A stretch of 64,000 bases of DNA from Eremomyces bilateralis CBS 781.70 (GCF_010015585.1 NW_022985093.1:46114-110113), one strand, 5' to 3'; positions 21,372 to 33,142 are shown, counted from the stretch's first letter. Program-made: numbers and translations. The notes: a model not told the origin generated them from the sequence alone.

Positions 21372-23374
21372 TCACCCAACATTGTGGAGACCAGGAGCTG
21401 CAGTGACCGCCATGTTTCCGTACTACGAAGTTCGTGTGCTGGACGCGTGTGATGAAGGAGTGGCTGAACTTTGAGGAGGCCAGGGAGCAGCCGAACCTTT
21501 ATACCGTGAAACGAACTCGTCTTCTTCCCTCCCAGCTCGCCTACGAAGTCAAAGGCGCGAAAAGCAGTTGGCCGCGGCTTCCGAATTCGGTCCTGTGAGA
21601 AGAGCGGGCGTAGAGGGACCAAACCTATTGGTTCAATCTAGGGGTAGGAGACGTATCAAATGGCGCCCTTAGCCTTAGAAGAGTAAACCCGCCTCCTGAC
21701 CTTGGGAGAATCGGACGGGCCATTCCCAGCCGAGACTTGGCCAGCCAATTAGTCATGATATCGCCTCCATTCTTTTCTGTTGGAATGAAGTAGACTGGAC
21801 TGATGTGTCCCCTTCGGTCTTTGAAGGAGACATGACCTGTGCTCTCGTCCGGTAGAGGGTCGCACGCTTCAGGCACCGCAGATGCGCCTCGTCCGGACTG
21901 CAATGTTCCGTATGGATCTACCGTTTCCTCCAAGCTTGGACCGGAACGACAGCCTCATTGGCGCGAATCCGGCGTTCTGAAGTTTTCCATCTGGCGATCA
22001 CCTCTTGAAGAAGGGTGAGCGCGTGATCCAAGCCGTGTCGCACCTACGATGGAGCCATCCATACAAGGGCTGCAGGTTGCTATATTTCAGAGACAGCGAC
22101 GCGTGGATTCGCTCGTATTCGCTCGTATGCATTCTCGGGGAATCTAATCCGAAGTTCCTGCGTGACAGCGTTGCGGCATCTCCGGGGCGGAGGCGTCGTG
22201 CATCCTGCATCCTGCGTCATGCATGTCCAGTGACAGCGCCATCGCTTCCTCACGACCCAGTTTGGGTTTGAGCGAACCCCTCCGCCCCTTTCACGCCCCT
22301 GCAGTCCGACCATCCCGACCTCCTCGACTGCTCTAGATGCTGCCTGGGGCGCGGGCTGAGCAGGTTTTCTTGAAGATCCTTCGGGATCGCCGGGTGTTAG
22401 ATAGATTCCTAGCATACCAACCTGCTTCTAGAAAGCCGAGGCGCTAAAGGAGGCGTAACGTCTCGCCGTCCCCCCATTTTCTGGCCGTTGTGCAAAAAAG
22501 CAACCTCCTTTGCTCGCCTCGCCTTGCTTTTCCTTCCTTTCCTTTTCAATCTAGACCGACTCAGCCCATGAGACCGGCAATGCCACGTAGCAACAAAAAG
22601 GAATGAAAACAATGATACAGGGATTCAGGGATAATCAAGTGCAGTGGACCTTATGGCCGTCCCACTATGACTTAGAATTAAGGATGACGGTGGACCGAGG
22701 CCGCAGGAATCGGCGTGGCCGATCGGGATCAACGGCCTTTAATGTCAGAGGCTGCGAGGGAGCAGGGCATGAGCGAGATAATCGGCCGCCCTGAGTTTGG
22801 GCAGGACCCGTGGAGAGCAAGGAGGTTGAATTCGGGGAGACGGTCAGTTCTCACTCGAGCAAGAGAGAGAAAAGGCACAGGGAAAGAAATGGGAGGCGTG
22901 TCTAGCAAATCAAATTAACGAGGTTCTCGAGAACGAAATGCCCGGCAAACGATACTATAGCGTAGACGGACAGAGTGCAACACTTTGAACGGCGACGCGC
23001 AGGAAGTGGGGCCGAAAGGGAATACGGCAAAAGCAGAAAAAACAGGGCGGCGAGCACGGAGAAGGCGGGAAGGAGCTGAGGGTGGGAAGCTGAAAGAGAA
23101 CCAGGGAGCGAGGGGTCAGAGCAGTCGTGATCCATCAGTCGCTGCAGTTGTTGAGGGGGTAAAGGAAAAGGGAACAGAAAACAATGAAATAAAACGGTAG
23201 AAGAAGGGAGTGGGATGCGAGTTTTATATGTTGAGGTCAAGGGAGGCAGACAGGCCGGAGGAGGCGGGAAATCTTCGGATAGTACCCGTCAACCAATGAG
23301 GGGCGGGGGTGGGCTCGGTCTTCCAAAAAAGGCAATCCGCCCATTCCGGCGGTCGACCTGCCGTCGCAACTTTT
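21372..23374. other. long intergenic region, purine-rich in part
   Basis: No credible gene. Short frames overlap on both strands without family similarity. From about 22960 to 23215 the plus strand is strongly purine-rich (gaa, aga and ggg runs), a strand asymmetry seen in fungal promoter or UTR tracts, but no gene starts next to it on the minus strand. Confidence 0.4.
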
Positions 23375-23452
23375 ACTAAGTTAACTAACTAGTTAATTAG
23401 TAACTAAGTTAGTTAACTTAAGTTAGTTAGTTAGTAACTAACTAGTTAATTA
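23375..23452. repeat. TTAGTTAAC-rich direct and inverted repeat cluster
   Basis: A 78-bp patch consists almost entirely of taacta/ttagtta units. The 18-mer TAACTAACTAGTTAATTA occurs twice in direct orientation (23382-23399 and 23435-23452), and the DNA between is built of ttagttaac inverted repeats, so the whole can fold back on itself. It lies about 290 bp upstream of the ARMH3 start. Confidence 0.8.
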
Positions 23453-23740
23453 TGGATGTTCCGTAACTACATGAGTCTGACGTCCAAATAGCTTGCTGCG
23501 GCATTGGCTTCTGTCGTCCGTCTCATTGAAACATTCCCCACCAACCCCTGTCCCCTACCGATTCGTATCAGAGCGTATCACGATCCCAAGGAGTTTCAAG
23601 AATGCGCCATTATTCCAGTTCACAGTCGGGAGCTTCTATACCGATCCCTTTGCATCACGGAATGGGCTCTAGATAGCTCTGCCTTTTCACGAACCCCAGC
23701 TTCGATGAATTCATTGCGATCTGTTTAACAATCGTGGGAG

Positions 23741-26017
23741 ATGGAGCAGTCGCCTTTGTCCCAACAGGCACGGCCAGACGTGTTTCAACCGAAAGTCATT
23801 AAACTCTATGAATCTCTTCTTCTGGTACTTCCATGTTCTCCAAGTCCCTCTCCAAACTTCATGACTAACAGGGTCCAAGGATGATGAAGACGAAGCGGAG
23901 AAGCCCGAAGGTTTCTGGCGGGAGTTCTTCCTCCATAAACCAGATACTGCTGGTCTCCGACAACTCCTCGCCAATCTGACACCAGACGATATGCTGCACC
24001 TCCAAGTCCGTATGACTTCCGTGGATTCCATACTTGCTGTGCTCACCATGTCGTAGTTTCGAACCCAACAGTTGGTGTCCCATGCGATCGCATATATCAA
24101 GACGGGAAGGGGGCCTTCCGATGAAGTCGCTCTGGATGTAAGTGTTCCCTCTGCCGTCATACACGGCATACGTGGGCTCACTCATCAGACTTTGACGGTG
24201 TTTCTAGTCTCCGTAATGACGAAACGATACACAAACCCAAGCGCCGATATCATTGCCATCTTAACCGGCCTTAGCGACGCCGACGCGACTTTCGCGGACT
24301 TAGTATCTGCCTTGGACTGGACGATGCGAAATGGAAGAACATGTAAGGCTGCTTAAAAGCTGGGGATTGATGGGGATCAATTGCTGACCGTCAGGATAGT
24401 GCAACTCAAGCTCCGTGCTGTAAGAGTGGCCTTGTCGGTTACATCTGGATCATACCAGACGGGACTGGTCTCATACTTCACTCATAAGGATCTATTCCCT
24501 GCTCTCATGAAGGTCCGTAGGTAGAACCAATCTACAAGGAATGGAATGTTAACGTTCTTGCAGCTCATCCAGGAGTCAGACGCAACCCAAGCCGCCGAGC
24601 CATTCGTCCTCCTAGGCCTTTTGGCGAACTACAACAAATTCGAGTTCCAGAATCCTTACCAACTACGACTCAACGACTTCGTGAACGACGCGACTATGAA
24701 GATGATTGTATCTTGTATTGGTACTGTCTGTGCCTCGATTCGGGATCGATATGTCACAGTCCAGGACGATGCTCCAGAAGGATGGTCGCTGGGGACGACT
24801 CTCACATACTTCGGACTGGGCGGGCTTGCATCTAGGCCGTCAACTCCAAGTGCCAATTCGGAGGAAACGGCCGCTGCTTTTGCCTCGCTGTATGATTGCC
24901 TCCCAGAATACGATATGACGATAGCTAACGGATCTCTCAGACCAAGTCCGGACGTTGCGATCTTGCTGCCGACTTACGATTTTGTCAACGCAAATAAGCT
25001 GTTCTGCTCGAACTTTGTCCTGAGAACGGCAGACACCAAACTCCAGCATTCCGCGTTTGGCAATTATCTTTCCCTGACTTCATATCTTTTCCAGCATGCC
25101 CATCGGTCAAACCGAGCGACTTACTATACGTACATCAGCCTTTACACCATTCAAATCCTTGTTGAAGACCCGATCCTCGTCAAGCATACTTGTAGCGAAG
25201 AGAGCAAGACTTCGGTGCGGTTATGTCGGCAGAGACAACCTTTTTTGCCTGCGATCAAAGGAGACCGGGAACTGTGCCCGATTCTGTTGGATCTCATGAT
25301 CGACGGAATCAATCACAACCTAAGGCGACGACTCGATGTGCAATTCTACCTTCTGTGCATCGGCATCTTGTTGAGAATTATATCCTTCATGGCGAAGTCA
25401 CGAACGAGAATCGGTAAGATCCCATATGCCGTGAATTAAGAATACTAGGCTGACACCAACCAGTTTATCATTGGGCTGAACTCTGGCGGTCACTCCTTTC
25501 TTTCATTCGCTTCCTCACATCATACGCTTCCGACATCAAACCACTTACCAATTCCCATCGCCTTGTCGAGTCCCTCACCGAACTTATCGCGCTGTCGCTC
25601 TCTGTCGGAGAATCATTTCTCCCCGATACAGCATCCTATGACGACTTGTTCTACAAGTTGGTGGAGACCGGCGATACGTTGACGAAATTCCGTGATGCTT
25701 ACAATCTCCGGGTATCTCGTTCATCAAGCATGAGTCACCCTACCCGCGAATCCAGTTCCATCGAAATCTTGACTGGAGTGTCCAGTCATTACTATAGTCT
25801 GTTGGAAACGCAAGGGAAAGGAAAGCTACGAAGCAAGCACTTGAGTCCAAAGGAAGTAAGTAACGTCATCAAGCAAGGGTATGAGACTTTATCGATTCAA
25901 GGTCGAGAGGATCTGGATCAGTGGGAGGGATATCGAGAAGCGGATCATCGCGCTGTGATGAAACGAGTGGCGAGAATGGCTGTGGAAGACGCGAAGCTCC
26001 TCATACAGGAAATGTAA
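23741..26017 (+). CDS. ARMH3 / DUF1741 armadillo-like protein (C10orf76 family)
   Basis: A multi-exon gene. It begins MEQSPLSQQARPDVFQP, followed by the family segments IKLYESLL and EKPEGFWREFFLHKPDT. Later exons give TQQLVSHAIAYIKTG, TLTVFLVSVMTKRYTNPSA, then a large exon from about 24564 (LIQESDATQAAEPFVLLGLL, YNKFEFQNPYQLRLNDFV). The last exons run from YHWAELWRSLLSFIRFL to VEDAKLLIQEM at 26017. The first acceptor is ambiguous (CAG at 23871 breaks frame; AAG ten-odd bases later keeps it). ARMH3 proteins in animals recruit GBF1 and PI4KB at the Golgi; the fungal role is less clear. Introns are at roughly 24009-24053, 24139-24190, 24340-24400, 24513-24563, 25414-25465 and possibly one more near the 3' end. 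Confidence 0.8.
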
Positions 26018-26396
26018 AATATCCACGGAATGTATTGATATTTAATGACCATTGACAGAGTCGTCGTTGGTGTTCGGTTCCGGTTCCGTAGGACTGAAAG
26101 TAACAGTATTCCGTGATAATATAGGCCGAAGGGTCCAAACTCCAAAGGGGCTATTACGTGAACTTGACATGAATTACCATGATTCAGCCCTACCGGTAGA
26201 ACCTCGCTTAATCTAGGACCAGCGACATCACCTTCTCTGACCATCAACTCGAACCAGCCCTCGCTGCCACACGTCACATAACTAAGCTCTTAGCAAAGGT
26301 AGCTTTGACTGCGATATTCGTTCCTTCGTGAGTGCCATTAGACGGCTAACCTCGGCAAACTTGTGTCCTCCTGTCCTCCTGTCCTCCTTTCGAGAA
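26018..26396. other. intergenic, upstream of NSRP1-like gene
   Basis: A 379-bp gap between tandem genes. A short direct repeat gtcctcct (about 26365-26388) lies just before the next start codon. Nothing else is recognised. Confidence 0.4.
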
Positions 26397-27470
26397 ATGA
26401 CCGGCCTCAAGCTTGGGCTGAATGTTCAGAAGAAAGGACAACAGCTAGCCAAATCCAAGGCCGTTTTCCTTGCGGACGACGACTCGGAAGAAGAACGCCC
26501 TGCGCCCCCGAAAAAGTCCAACCTCACTGCCCCCAAACGGACCGACTTTAGGAAGAAGATTGAGAAGGAGGAAATCGACCCATCCATATACGATTACGAC
26601 GCCGCCTACGATGCGATTCATGCCAAAACATCTGCAAAGAATGCCGCCGCCCGAGAGCATGCAGAACAGCGCAACCCGAAGTATGTCGAAGGTCTCTTGG
26701 CATCCGCCGAGGTTCGAAAGCGGGACCAACTACGTGCCCGAGACAAAATGCTGCAGAAGGAACGTGAGGCTGAAGGGGAAGAGTTCGCCGATAAAGAGAA
26801 GTTTGTGACCAGCGCATACAAAGAACAGCAAGAAGAGTTGCGGCGGCTGGAAGTAGAGGAGAAAATAAAGGAAGAATCGGAAGCCCAGAAACGTAGAGAA
26901 TCGGGAATGCAAGGCTTCTACCGGACTATGATGGATCGGGATGAGCAAAGACACCAGGAAGCAGTTGAAGCTGCAGCAAATGCATCGAAGCCGAGCGAGA
27001 TTGGAGAGCCTGTCAGAGATATTAATGACAAGACCGAGAAATCTGAGGCCGACATTGCGCGTGACCTAAACGCGAAGGGTGCTCGCATCATCCTGAACGA
27101 AGAAGGCCAGGTTGCAGACAAGCGTCAATTACTATCTGCAGGTCTGAACGTGGCACCCAAGCCGAAGTCTGCTACTACGGCAGGCTCTCAGACAGGAAGG
27201 GGACAATATTCAAGGGCACCTGCTACGTCATTCGGTCGAAATGACAATCGTAAGGGTGTTCGGGAGCGCCAGTCGCAAATGCTGGAAGAGCAACTCGAAC
27301 AAGCCACCAAGCGAGCTGCGGATGAGGAGGCAGAAGAGCGTCGAAAGCAAGAACATGCTGCAAAGAGCAGGAAAACTACATCCGATGTATCGAGTGCAAA
27401 GGAGAGGTACCTTCAACGGAAGCGAGAGGCAGCAGCAGCAGCAGCAGCTAGTAATGGCACTAAAACTTAA
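26397..27470 (+). CDS. NSRP1-like nuclear speckle splicing regulator (DUF2040)
   Basis: A single exon of 357 codons starting MTGLKLGLNVQKK. The N-terminal family pattern is present: KAVFLADDDSEEE, then IDPSIYDYDAAYDAIHAK, then NPKYVEGLLASAEVRKRD. It continues as a long charged coiled coil (about residues 100-190) ending in SGMQGFYRTMMDRDEQRHQE. This order is diagnostic of the DUF2040/CCDC55 (NSRP1) family of nuclear splicing-associated proteins. The C-terminus is basic, with a second charged helix and an alanine tract encoded by a (GCA)n repeat just before the stop. The start at 26397 was chosen because it opens directly on the conserved segment; the frame stays open a little upstream. Confidence 0.85.
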   Translation: MTGLKLGLNVQKKGQQLAKSKAVFLADDDSEEERPAPPKKSNLTAPKRTDFRKKIEKEEIDPSIYDYDAAYDAIHAKTSAKNAAAREHAEQRNPKYVEGLLASAEVRKRDQLRARDKMLQKEREAEGEEFADKEKFVTSAYKEQQEELRRLEVEEKIKEESEAQKRRESGMQGFYRTMMDRDEQRHQEAVEAAANASKPSEIGEPVRDINDKTEKSEADIARDLNAKGARIILNEEGQVADKRQLLSAGLNVAPKPKSATTAGSQTGRGQYSRAPATSFGRNDNRKGVRERQSQMLEEQLEQATKRAADEEAEERRKQEHAAKSRKTTSDVSSAKERYLQRKREAAAAAAASNGTKT

Positions 27471-27950
27471 TGCTCACCCCTCGCACGATTTCCTTATCTC
27501 GCGACCTGCTTCTGGGGCAAGTTGAGTGAATAATCTTCGTTGACTACGGATATTCACATTATGGTTGTTCGTTGCCTAACCAGGGCATATTTGGTGATAT
27601 GCCTGACTATAGGCTCATGCATGAGTACTGAGGTAAAGAAAAGTCATGGGGACCTCAATATTTTGCTTTCGATCAACACCTGCCGAGTACTTTTGTACAG
27701 CAACACCGATTCATGTGGTATTTCATTCATGATTTGCGAACTTTCCGGAAACACCACAATCTGTGTTGCGAGCCTTCAATAAATCAACCCAGAAAGTGAC
27801 GAGACGTTGCGGGTCCCACTCTGTTTGCTTGTTTCTAAGCAATGGCTACTCCGAAACCCTCGGATCAGAGTGTGGAGGATTGGAGACGGCAAGAAACAAA
27901 ATCTACAAGTCGTGTGGATAACTCCGCGGGTGTTTACTTCCGAGGACAGT
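27471..27950. other. intergenic or 5' part of CCCH gene
   Basis: About 480 bp. A second possible start region lies at 27842 (a frame beginning MATPKPSDQSVEDWRRQ that reads open for about 50 codons and overlaps the next gene in another frame). It could be an alternative first exon of the CCCH gene, but I found no splice that joins it cleanly. Confidence 0.35.
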
Positions 27951-28716
27951 ATGGATCCCCAGAGAGTTGGATGTACAACCCACTTACGGACATTTAGAAA
28001 GCGGAAAGCTTCCCCCGGGCATACATCCCCGCCAACTAGGCCTTCGCGACTTGATTCATTCATGGAAGATCATAACGGTTACTCACTAGTTCTCCCTTGG
28101 GTTGACCTATCCTGACTTGTACCAGGGCGGAAGATTCTGCCAAAATACCTCGATCCACCCCTCACTTGCTACTACTGGCATACTCGTGGCCGGTGTAGCA
28201 AAAGCGATAAGAAATGCGCCTACGCACACTATAACACAGGATTCTATGCCCCAGATCCAACTGGGTGCTACAGTGATAAATATGGTAGAGTTGATCCTTT
28301 CTAAACAGGCACTTCGCGTCAGTCTATCCTTATGCGCTTGCTAACATCTTCTAGCTGCCATTACCAAGTCACTCCATAAAGCCGGCCCCAAGCCAAGTCA
28401 TCCAGACGTTCCGTACCCTGCACCAGAACTGGCCGAGGTCCCTGACTGCAAGTGTTCATTCCGAGAGTATGTCCACCGAGCTCAAGAGATCGAGAATTAT
28501 AACAGGGGGAGAGATATTGAGCTACGAGCCCGAGAGGCTCAAGTGAAAGAGAAGGAAGCGCAGCTCCAACAACGGGAGAAATTGGTAAATGAAAGGGAGC
28601 GTGACTTGTACAGTCTCTGCTCAATGGTGAAAAAAGAACTGCTGGGGCACCGGGTCTCCGTTTCTCCAATGCCCACGTCCACCTTCAACGGCGATACGGA
28701 TGGCCAGGGATCATAA
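27951..28716 (+). CDS. small CCCH zinc-finger protein with C-terminal coiled coil
   Basis: Three exons (27951..28077, 28126..28284, 28355..28716) join in frame to give 215 residues. Exon 2 encodes a CCCH finger: C-x8-C-x6-C-x3-H in CYYWHTRGRC..CAYAH, followed by YNTGFYAPDP. Exon 3 encodes a Cys-containing linker (VPDCKCSFREY) and a strongly charged coiled coil (DIELRAREAQVKEKEAQLQQ and onward). CCCH fingers of this kind bind RNA; the coiled coil suggests self-association. The first intron uses a GTTACT donor and the second GTAGAG with a CTAAC branch site. The 5' end is uncertain because the frame is open upstream of the chosen Met. No long open frame marks this gene. Confidence 0.65.
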
Positions 28717-29171
28717 GGCTGGATATCGGCTCCGTCAAGGTTGATCTTTCTACAAGTTTCATATGGAGCCTAGGCTCAGATCTAGCCAAGTCTTACCTTG
28801 CTGTGAGATTGTGGCTTGCTTGATCTGACGGAGGGGCAGAAAGCAACCATGGTGGGAATGGCCCGAGATCTCAATACCCTACTCCCTAGACTTGCAATAC
28901 GAACAATTATGCTCCCAATTTTCCGAGAAAGGATGATGGAATGTGCATTGCGATCCATACGTAATGATACAAGAAGAAGCTGAGTGATTCATGCATATTA
29001 TAGGTGAAGGGATTTTCAGTTGGCAGCTGGCGACCGGCGAGGCTAGATTCTTGTCGAACTGCTAGAAGACCCAGAAATACGAGTCCAGTTGACGTCTATA
29101 TATGTAGCGGATATTTGCTCACGCTGACAGCTGGTACGCTGATTTTAGGATCAATCGCGGAGGTCTTCCTT
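28717..29171. other. intergenic, convergent 3' ends
   Basis: A 455-bp gap between the convergent CCCH and acetyltransferase genes. No feature is recognised beyond the expected terminator regions. Confidence 0.4.
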
Positions 29172-29931
29172 TCAAACTTCGATTTTACGCACTATCCGAG
29201 CAGGATTACCTGCAACAACATGTAATTCCGGAACATCCTGATCAAATCAGCACATCAAAATGCAGGCAGAGGATTCGGTGCCCTCGGGGTAGCTCGCCAT
29301 ACCTTTGTCACAACACTGCCTGCACCAACGACACAGCCACGTCCAATCCGTACACCGGGAAGAATGATAGCGTTACCACCAATCCAGCAGTCCTCGCCAA
29401 TCCAGATTTCTTTCCCCAGTTCCGGTCCTTTGGTGCCGTTTCGGAGAGTCGGATCCAATGGATGTGTTCCACTATAGAAGCTGACACTTGGACCGACGAG
29501 AGTCCTCGCACCAATGGTGATGGTGCACGTATCTAGCATGGTGCAGTTGAAGTTGATAAAGACATTAGGACCGAGCTTCACATTGAATCCGTAGTCAATA
29601 TTTATAGGAGTCTCTACCCAAGATTCTTCCTCAAGCAACTTCTCATCTGCTTCTGGGTTTGGGTCTCTTGGTGGTAACGGTTGCGCATCTTCCACGATTC
29701 TTTTCCCGGTCAGATGCGATCGGACATAAACCATCGGAGATCGGAAGAAGCACAAAGGCAATGCACTTACTCCCTCCACAGCTCCACCTGTTTGCGTCTA
29801 TCAACTTCGCCTTTGTTGTTGTATCGTTCGCAAGCTTGAGCACAACGACGACGAGCTGCGACAAGTTCTGGCGTAAAGGCGTGGTACAGCTCCCCACGTA
29901 GCATTCTTTGCCTGTTCTCCGAAATCTCCAT
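29172..29931 (-). CDS. maltose/galactoside-type O-acetyltransferase (left-handed beta helix)
   Basis: Three exons (29931..29771, 29699..29303, 29237..29172) give 207 residues. The N-terminal Mac domain is clear (RQRMLRGELYHAFTPELVAA, then RRRCAQACERYN). The hexapeptide-repeat core follows: INIDYGFNVKLGPNVFINFN, TMLDTCTITIG, then VGPSVSFYSGTHPLDP with the catalytic His, IWIGEDCWIGGNAIILPGV and VVGAGSVVTK. The last small exon supplies DVPELHVVAGNPARIVRKI, the standard C-terminal cap, which an exon-less reading would lose. Such enzymes move acetyl from acetyl-CoA to a sugar hydroxyl in the cytosol; the natural substrate in fungi is not defined. Confidence 0.92.
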
Positions 29932-31047
29932 AGTGTCCGAATTGATAGCTCTTTTACTCTATTGCAAATCCGTGAAACCGTGTTTTGTAGAGTGTCGTAC
30001 GGGTAGATTGTGACTTTGTGAGGGAGGAGATGGCCGATAAGCGGTTTGAAATGTGGCGCTCCATCGGACGATACCGACCAGTCGCGTAGCTGGTTCCTCT
30101 CGCGTCTTCCTTCTGAACTTCAGACACCAACTTAATTGATTTGAATCAGACAGGTAAATGGTAAGTCGCTTCTTCCAAGACTGACTCTACTATGAGAATA
30201 AAACTAACAGATCCAAGGAACTTGATGATGAAATCCAGTTGCACAATTCGATACAGGAGCCGACCAATTGCCTTCAAGCGATTCGGCCGGCACTGACTGA
30301 TGCATGCACAAGAACGGATATCTGATATAGTTCCTACGCCTAGGATAATTCTCCTGCTCGGATCGGACTTAGCTACGAGGCACGAGACGTTGTAGCACGA
30401 TATCCCGCGATGACGACACACTTTGGTTCCGACGCACGCTGTTGAGCTGGCAGTCTCATGCTGTCGCTCCCGCGTGCTCTCTGGGGAATCCACAACAGTA
30501 GTTTTCAATCGTAGCGGGATGCTCCGTACGTGGATATTTTCCCTTTCTATTCGCCGTCAGGCCGATTGGACAACCATGCTAATACGCATACTTAGGTCTT
30601 CCTTCGCAGCGGTTCGAGCGAGCAGGAGAATATCAACTCAAAGTCCAATGATGAGCTAGTGATAACCAAATGCCAAATCTGACGCAACCAGGAGCCCATT
30701 GGGAACCCGGTTGCGACTGATCACACATAAAAGAAGAGATCATTATCTGAGGATTGAGATTTGACCATTCGCATTTCACTGCTGCGCCAGGCTGTGAGAG
30801 GCAGCGCCAATGGGAGTCGCCTTAGTTTGGAGAGGAACACGTGGATGGTCACCGGCTTAGATCCATTTATTCAAGGCATTCCCCTGGAGGGTTGAGGGGA
30901 AGGACAGGAATTTTCGAGGACACAGGCAAGTCGAAGTGGTTGAGAAAGTGGTGCCCTAGGCCGAAGTCACTCTTGCAGTGAAAAAGAGATGTTATTCCTC
31001 GCTAAATGCAGATACGACGCTCAAACTCGTTGCGACATGCGGGATAC
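29932..31047. other. intergenic, no gene recognised
   Basis: About 1.1 kb between the acetyltransferase start and the lectin stop. Short frames (30146..30508 minus, 30423..30659 plus) overlap antisense to each other and show no known domain. Confidence 0.4.
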
Positions 31048-32274
31048 TCAAAACCGGGATGACGCTCTTGATGTCCTGTACATCGTAAAACCCACGTAAC
31101 AACCTGCAACAACACAGCCGAACAAAAGGAACTTGAAGAACAACCCAAACCAAGATCCCCGTTTTTCCCGGTTGGCCTTGAGCGACGGCTTGGTCGATCC
31201 CTTCGGCGCACTATGTGCATCGTCTCCTGGGCCCGGAGAATACAAGTTCTTTGTGGATATGGAGATTATGTCGTGGTTATCGGCCAATTCTCCTGTCTCG
31301 GCGGAGAAGCCTAGATACGCTACGCCAGGGATCTTGACGTCGGGGATCGTGAAGCACGAAGTCCACTCATACTCATCTTTGTACTGAAGATCAAGAACCA
31401 GGTGTTTATCTTGGAGATAGGTAAGGCGAAGTTTGGTGGGGATGTTCTGGTTTCGAATACCGCGTACCTAGGCGAGTATAAGTTTCGTGAACACATTAGG
31501 CGAAGAGGTCAACATACGCTGCACCCGGCTAACTCATTCGCCTTGCCGTCATTGTGTTTATCATAGCTGGTCTGTCCATCGCCCATCATGGCCATGACAT
31601 ATGGGAACACGGTCCCTGGTCGATTGTTCTTGTACGTATCAAAGAAAATGCCGAGGCCGTCGAATTTGTCCATGCTACCGAAGACGGCCCCTTGCTGAGC
31701 GCGTTGTTTCGTCAACCACATGGCCATGCCGTCGCCGTAAAGCGTGCCAGTGCCATGGATCTTAAACTCCACAACGATCTATTGTAACTCGCAGTCAGCT
31801 CGGTGAAGAGAACGTAGATTCCATAACACGGTTCATGACTGACCTGCCAGTTGGTTGCGGTCAAGGGAACTCGAGACCACAACCATCCTGAGCGTGAAGG
31901 CAATTCTCCCGTCAGTCGGACATATTGGTCTGTCCGCACCACAGTGTCCGCCCCAAAATCGAACCAGCGACTTTGCATTTCATTATCTAAATATGGCTGC
32001 TGTCATTAGCATTTGGACGACAAGGGAAGTCGAATTCGACATTGGACCAGGGCCGATGGAGCGAAGCTTACAGCATTCAGGCTATGGGTTCTAAGCTGGG
32101 AGAAGTTTATGTTAGCGTGTGATCATTTGTTCGAGGGTACCGTGCATATGTTCAGGTTCTTACCTCTATTGCCCTCACATCATCCGGTATGATATTGTTA
32201 TTATCGGCAGCTCGAGTTCCAAACGTCCGAAAAGACAGGAGCAATGCTGTCGATATCAAGGTGTGGAATATCAT
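31048..32274 (-). CDS. L-type lectin-like cargo receptor (VIP36/ERGIC-53 family)
   Basis: Five exons (32274..32164, 32095..32072, 31996..31844, 31778..31518, 31467..31048) give 322 residues. There is a signal peptide (MIFHTLISTALLLSFRTFG). The lectin fold follows: RTHSLNAPYLDNEMQSRWFD, then NWQIVVEFKIHGTG, LYGDGMAMWLTKQRAQQGAV, and FDGLGIFFDTYKNNR, which includes the conserved calcium/sugar-binding Asp and Asn. Near the C-terminus is FGLFFKFLLFGCVVAGCYVG, a single transmembrane helix with a short cytoplasmic tail. Members cycle between ER and Golgi and carry glycoproteins. The tail ends SRASSRF. It is divergent from TIM13. Confidence 0.9.
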
Positions 32275-32819
32275 ATCGCATGAGCTTCTGGTCGCTGGAT
32301 GTTCCCTGGGTTGCCGAGATTGCCGGTCTCTTGGTCTGGGACAAGGCAGGCCAAGAATTGGAGGGTATATATAGGAATTGGGAGGGATCCTTGCTTGTAG
32401 TTGGAGAGACGATAGAGCAACTCATCAACACACCGATGATGATCCAACGTGAAGTGGCATCTTTGGTGGAACTCGACCGTCCAGGTGTATGTGGATGTTA
32501 CAGGGATAGTACTGGTGCCTGACAAAATTAATGTGGCGCCTTAAGGCCTCAGGCTGTCAGGTATTGAAGGGATCTTACAATTCATTCATCATCACAGCAA
32601 ATGTTCCGTTCAGATGCCACTCATGCCAGGACATATAAACCTAATTCAATTCATCCTCCGCATCCCCTAATACTTCCTTCGCCAGCATCATTTAGAAAGT
32701 CCCATAGATGTAAGTTTCCCTTCCCTACGCCGAGGTAGCTGTATGTACTCCGTAAATGTCCACCCGCTTACACACTGAACCAGACTTTCCGCCGACACAT
32801 TCAAGCACTTTTCAACACC
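32275..32819. promoter_or_regulatory. bidirectional intergenic region, lectin / TIM13
   Basis: A 545-bp gap between divergent start codons. No known motif is assigned; the role is inferred from orientation. The sequence gtactccgta near 32745 is related to the GGAGTACTCC palindromes described elsewhere in the window. Confidence 0.4.
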
Positions 32820-33142
32820 ATGGACTCCTTCTCCGGTACTCCATCTTCATCAGACCCGAAAGCCGCCCTCATCACACAAGTCCGCCAGGAGTCCGCTTTG
32901 TCCAATGCCAGACAACTCGTCGAGGTCCGATTCCCTTCTTCCGGTCGTTGACACCGCAGTCTAATGAGTTGCAGAAAGTGAACGAGCACTGCTTCGAGAG
33001 ATGCGTTCCGAAACCATCCACATCATTGAGTAGCGGCGAGACATCCTGCTATAGCGCCTGCATGGAGAAGTATATGGCTGCCTGGAACGTCGTGAGCAAA
33101 AGCTACATCACGAAGCTCCAGCGTGAGCCCTCAATGTCATAG
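32820..33142 (+). CDS. TIM13: mitochondrial intermembrane-space chaperone Tim13
   Basis: Two exons (32820..32924, 32975..33142; 50-nt intron GTCCGA..TTGCAG) give 90 residues. The twin CX3C signature is complete: CFERC and CYSAC, with the spacer VPKPSTSLSSGET typical of Tim13. It is followed by MEKYMAAWNVVSKSYITKL. Small Tims form hexamers (Tim8-Tim13) that escort hydrophobic precursors across the intermembrane space to TIM22 or the SAM complex. Length, motif and spacing match the family closely. Confidence 0.96.

Noticed and set aside
23375-23452. Possible telomere-like TTAGTT repeat
   Set aside because: The units are mixed in both orientations and do not match the TTAGGG fungal telomere repeat.
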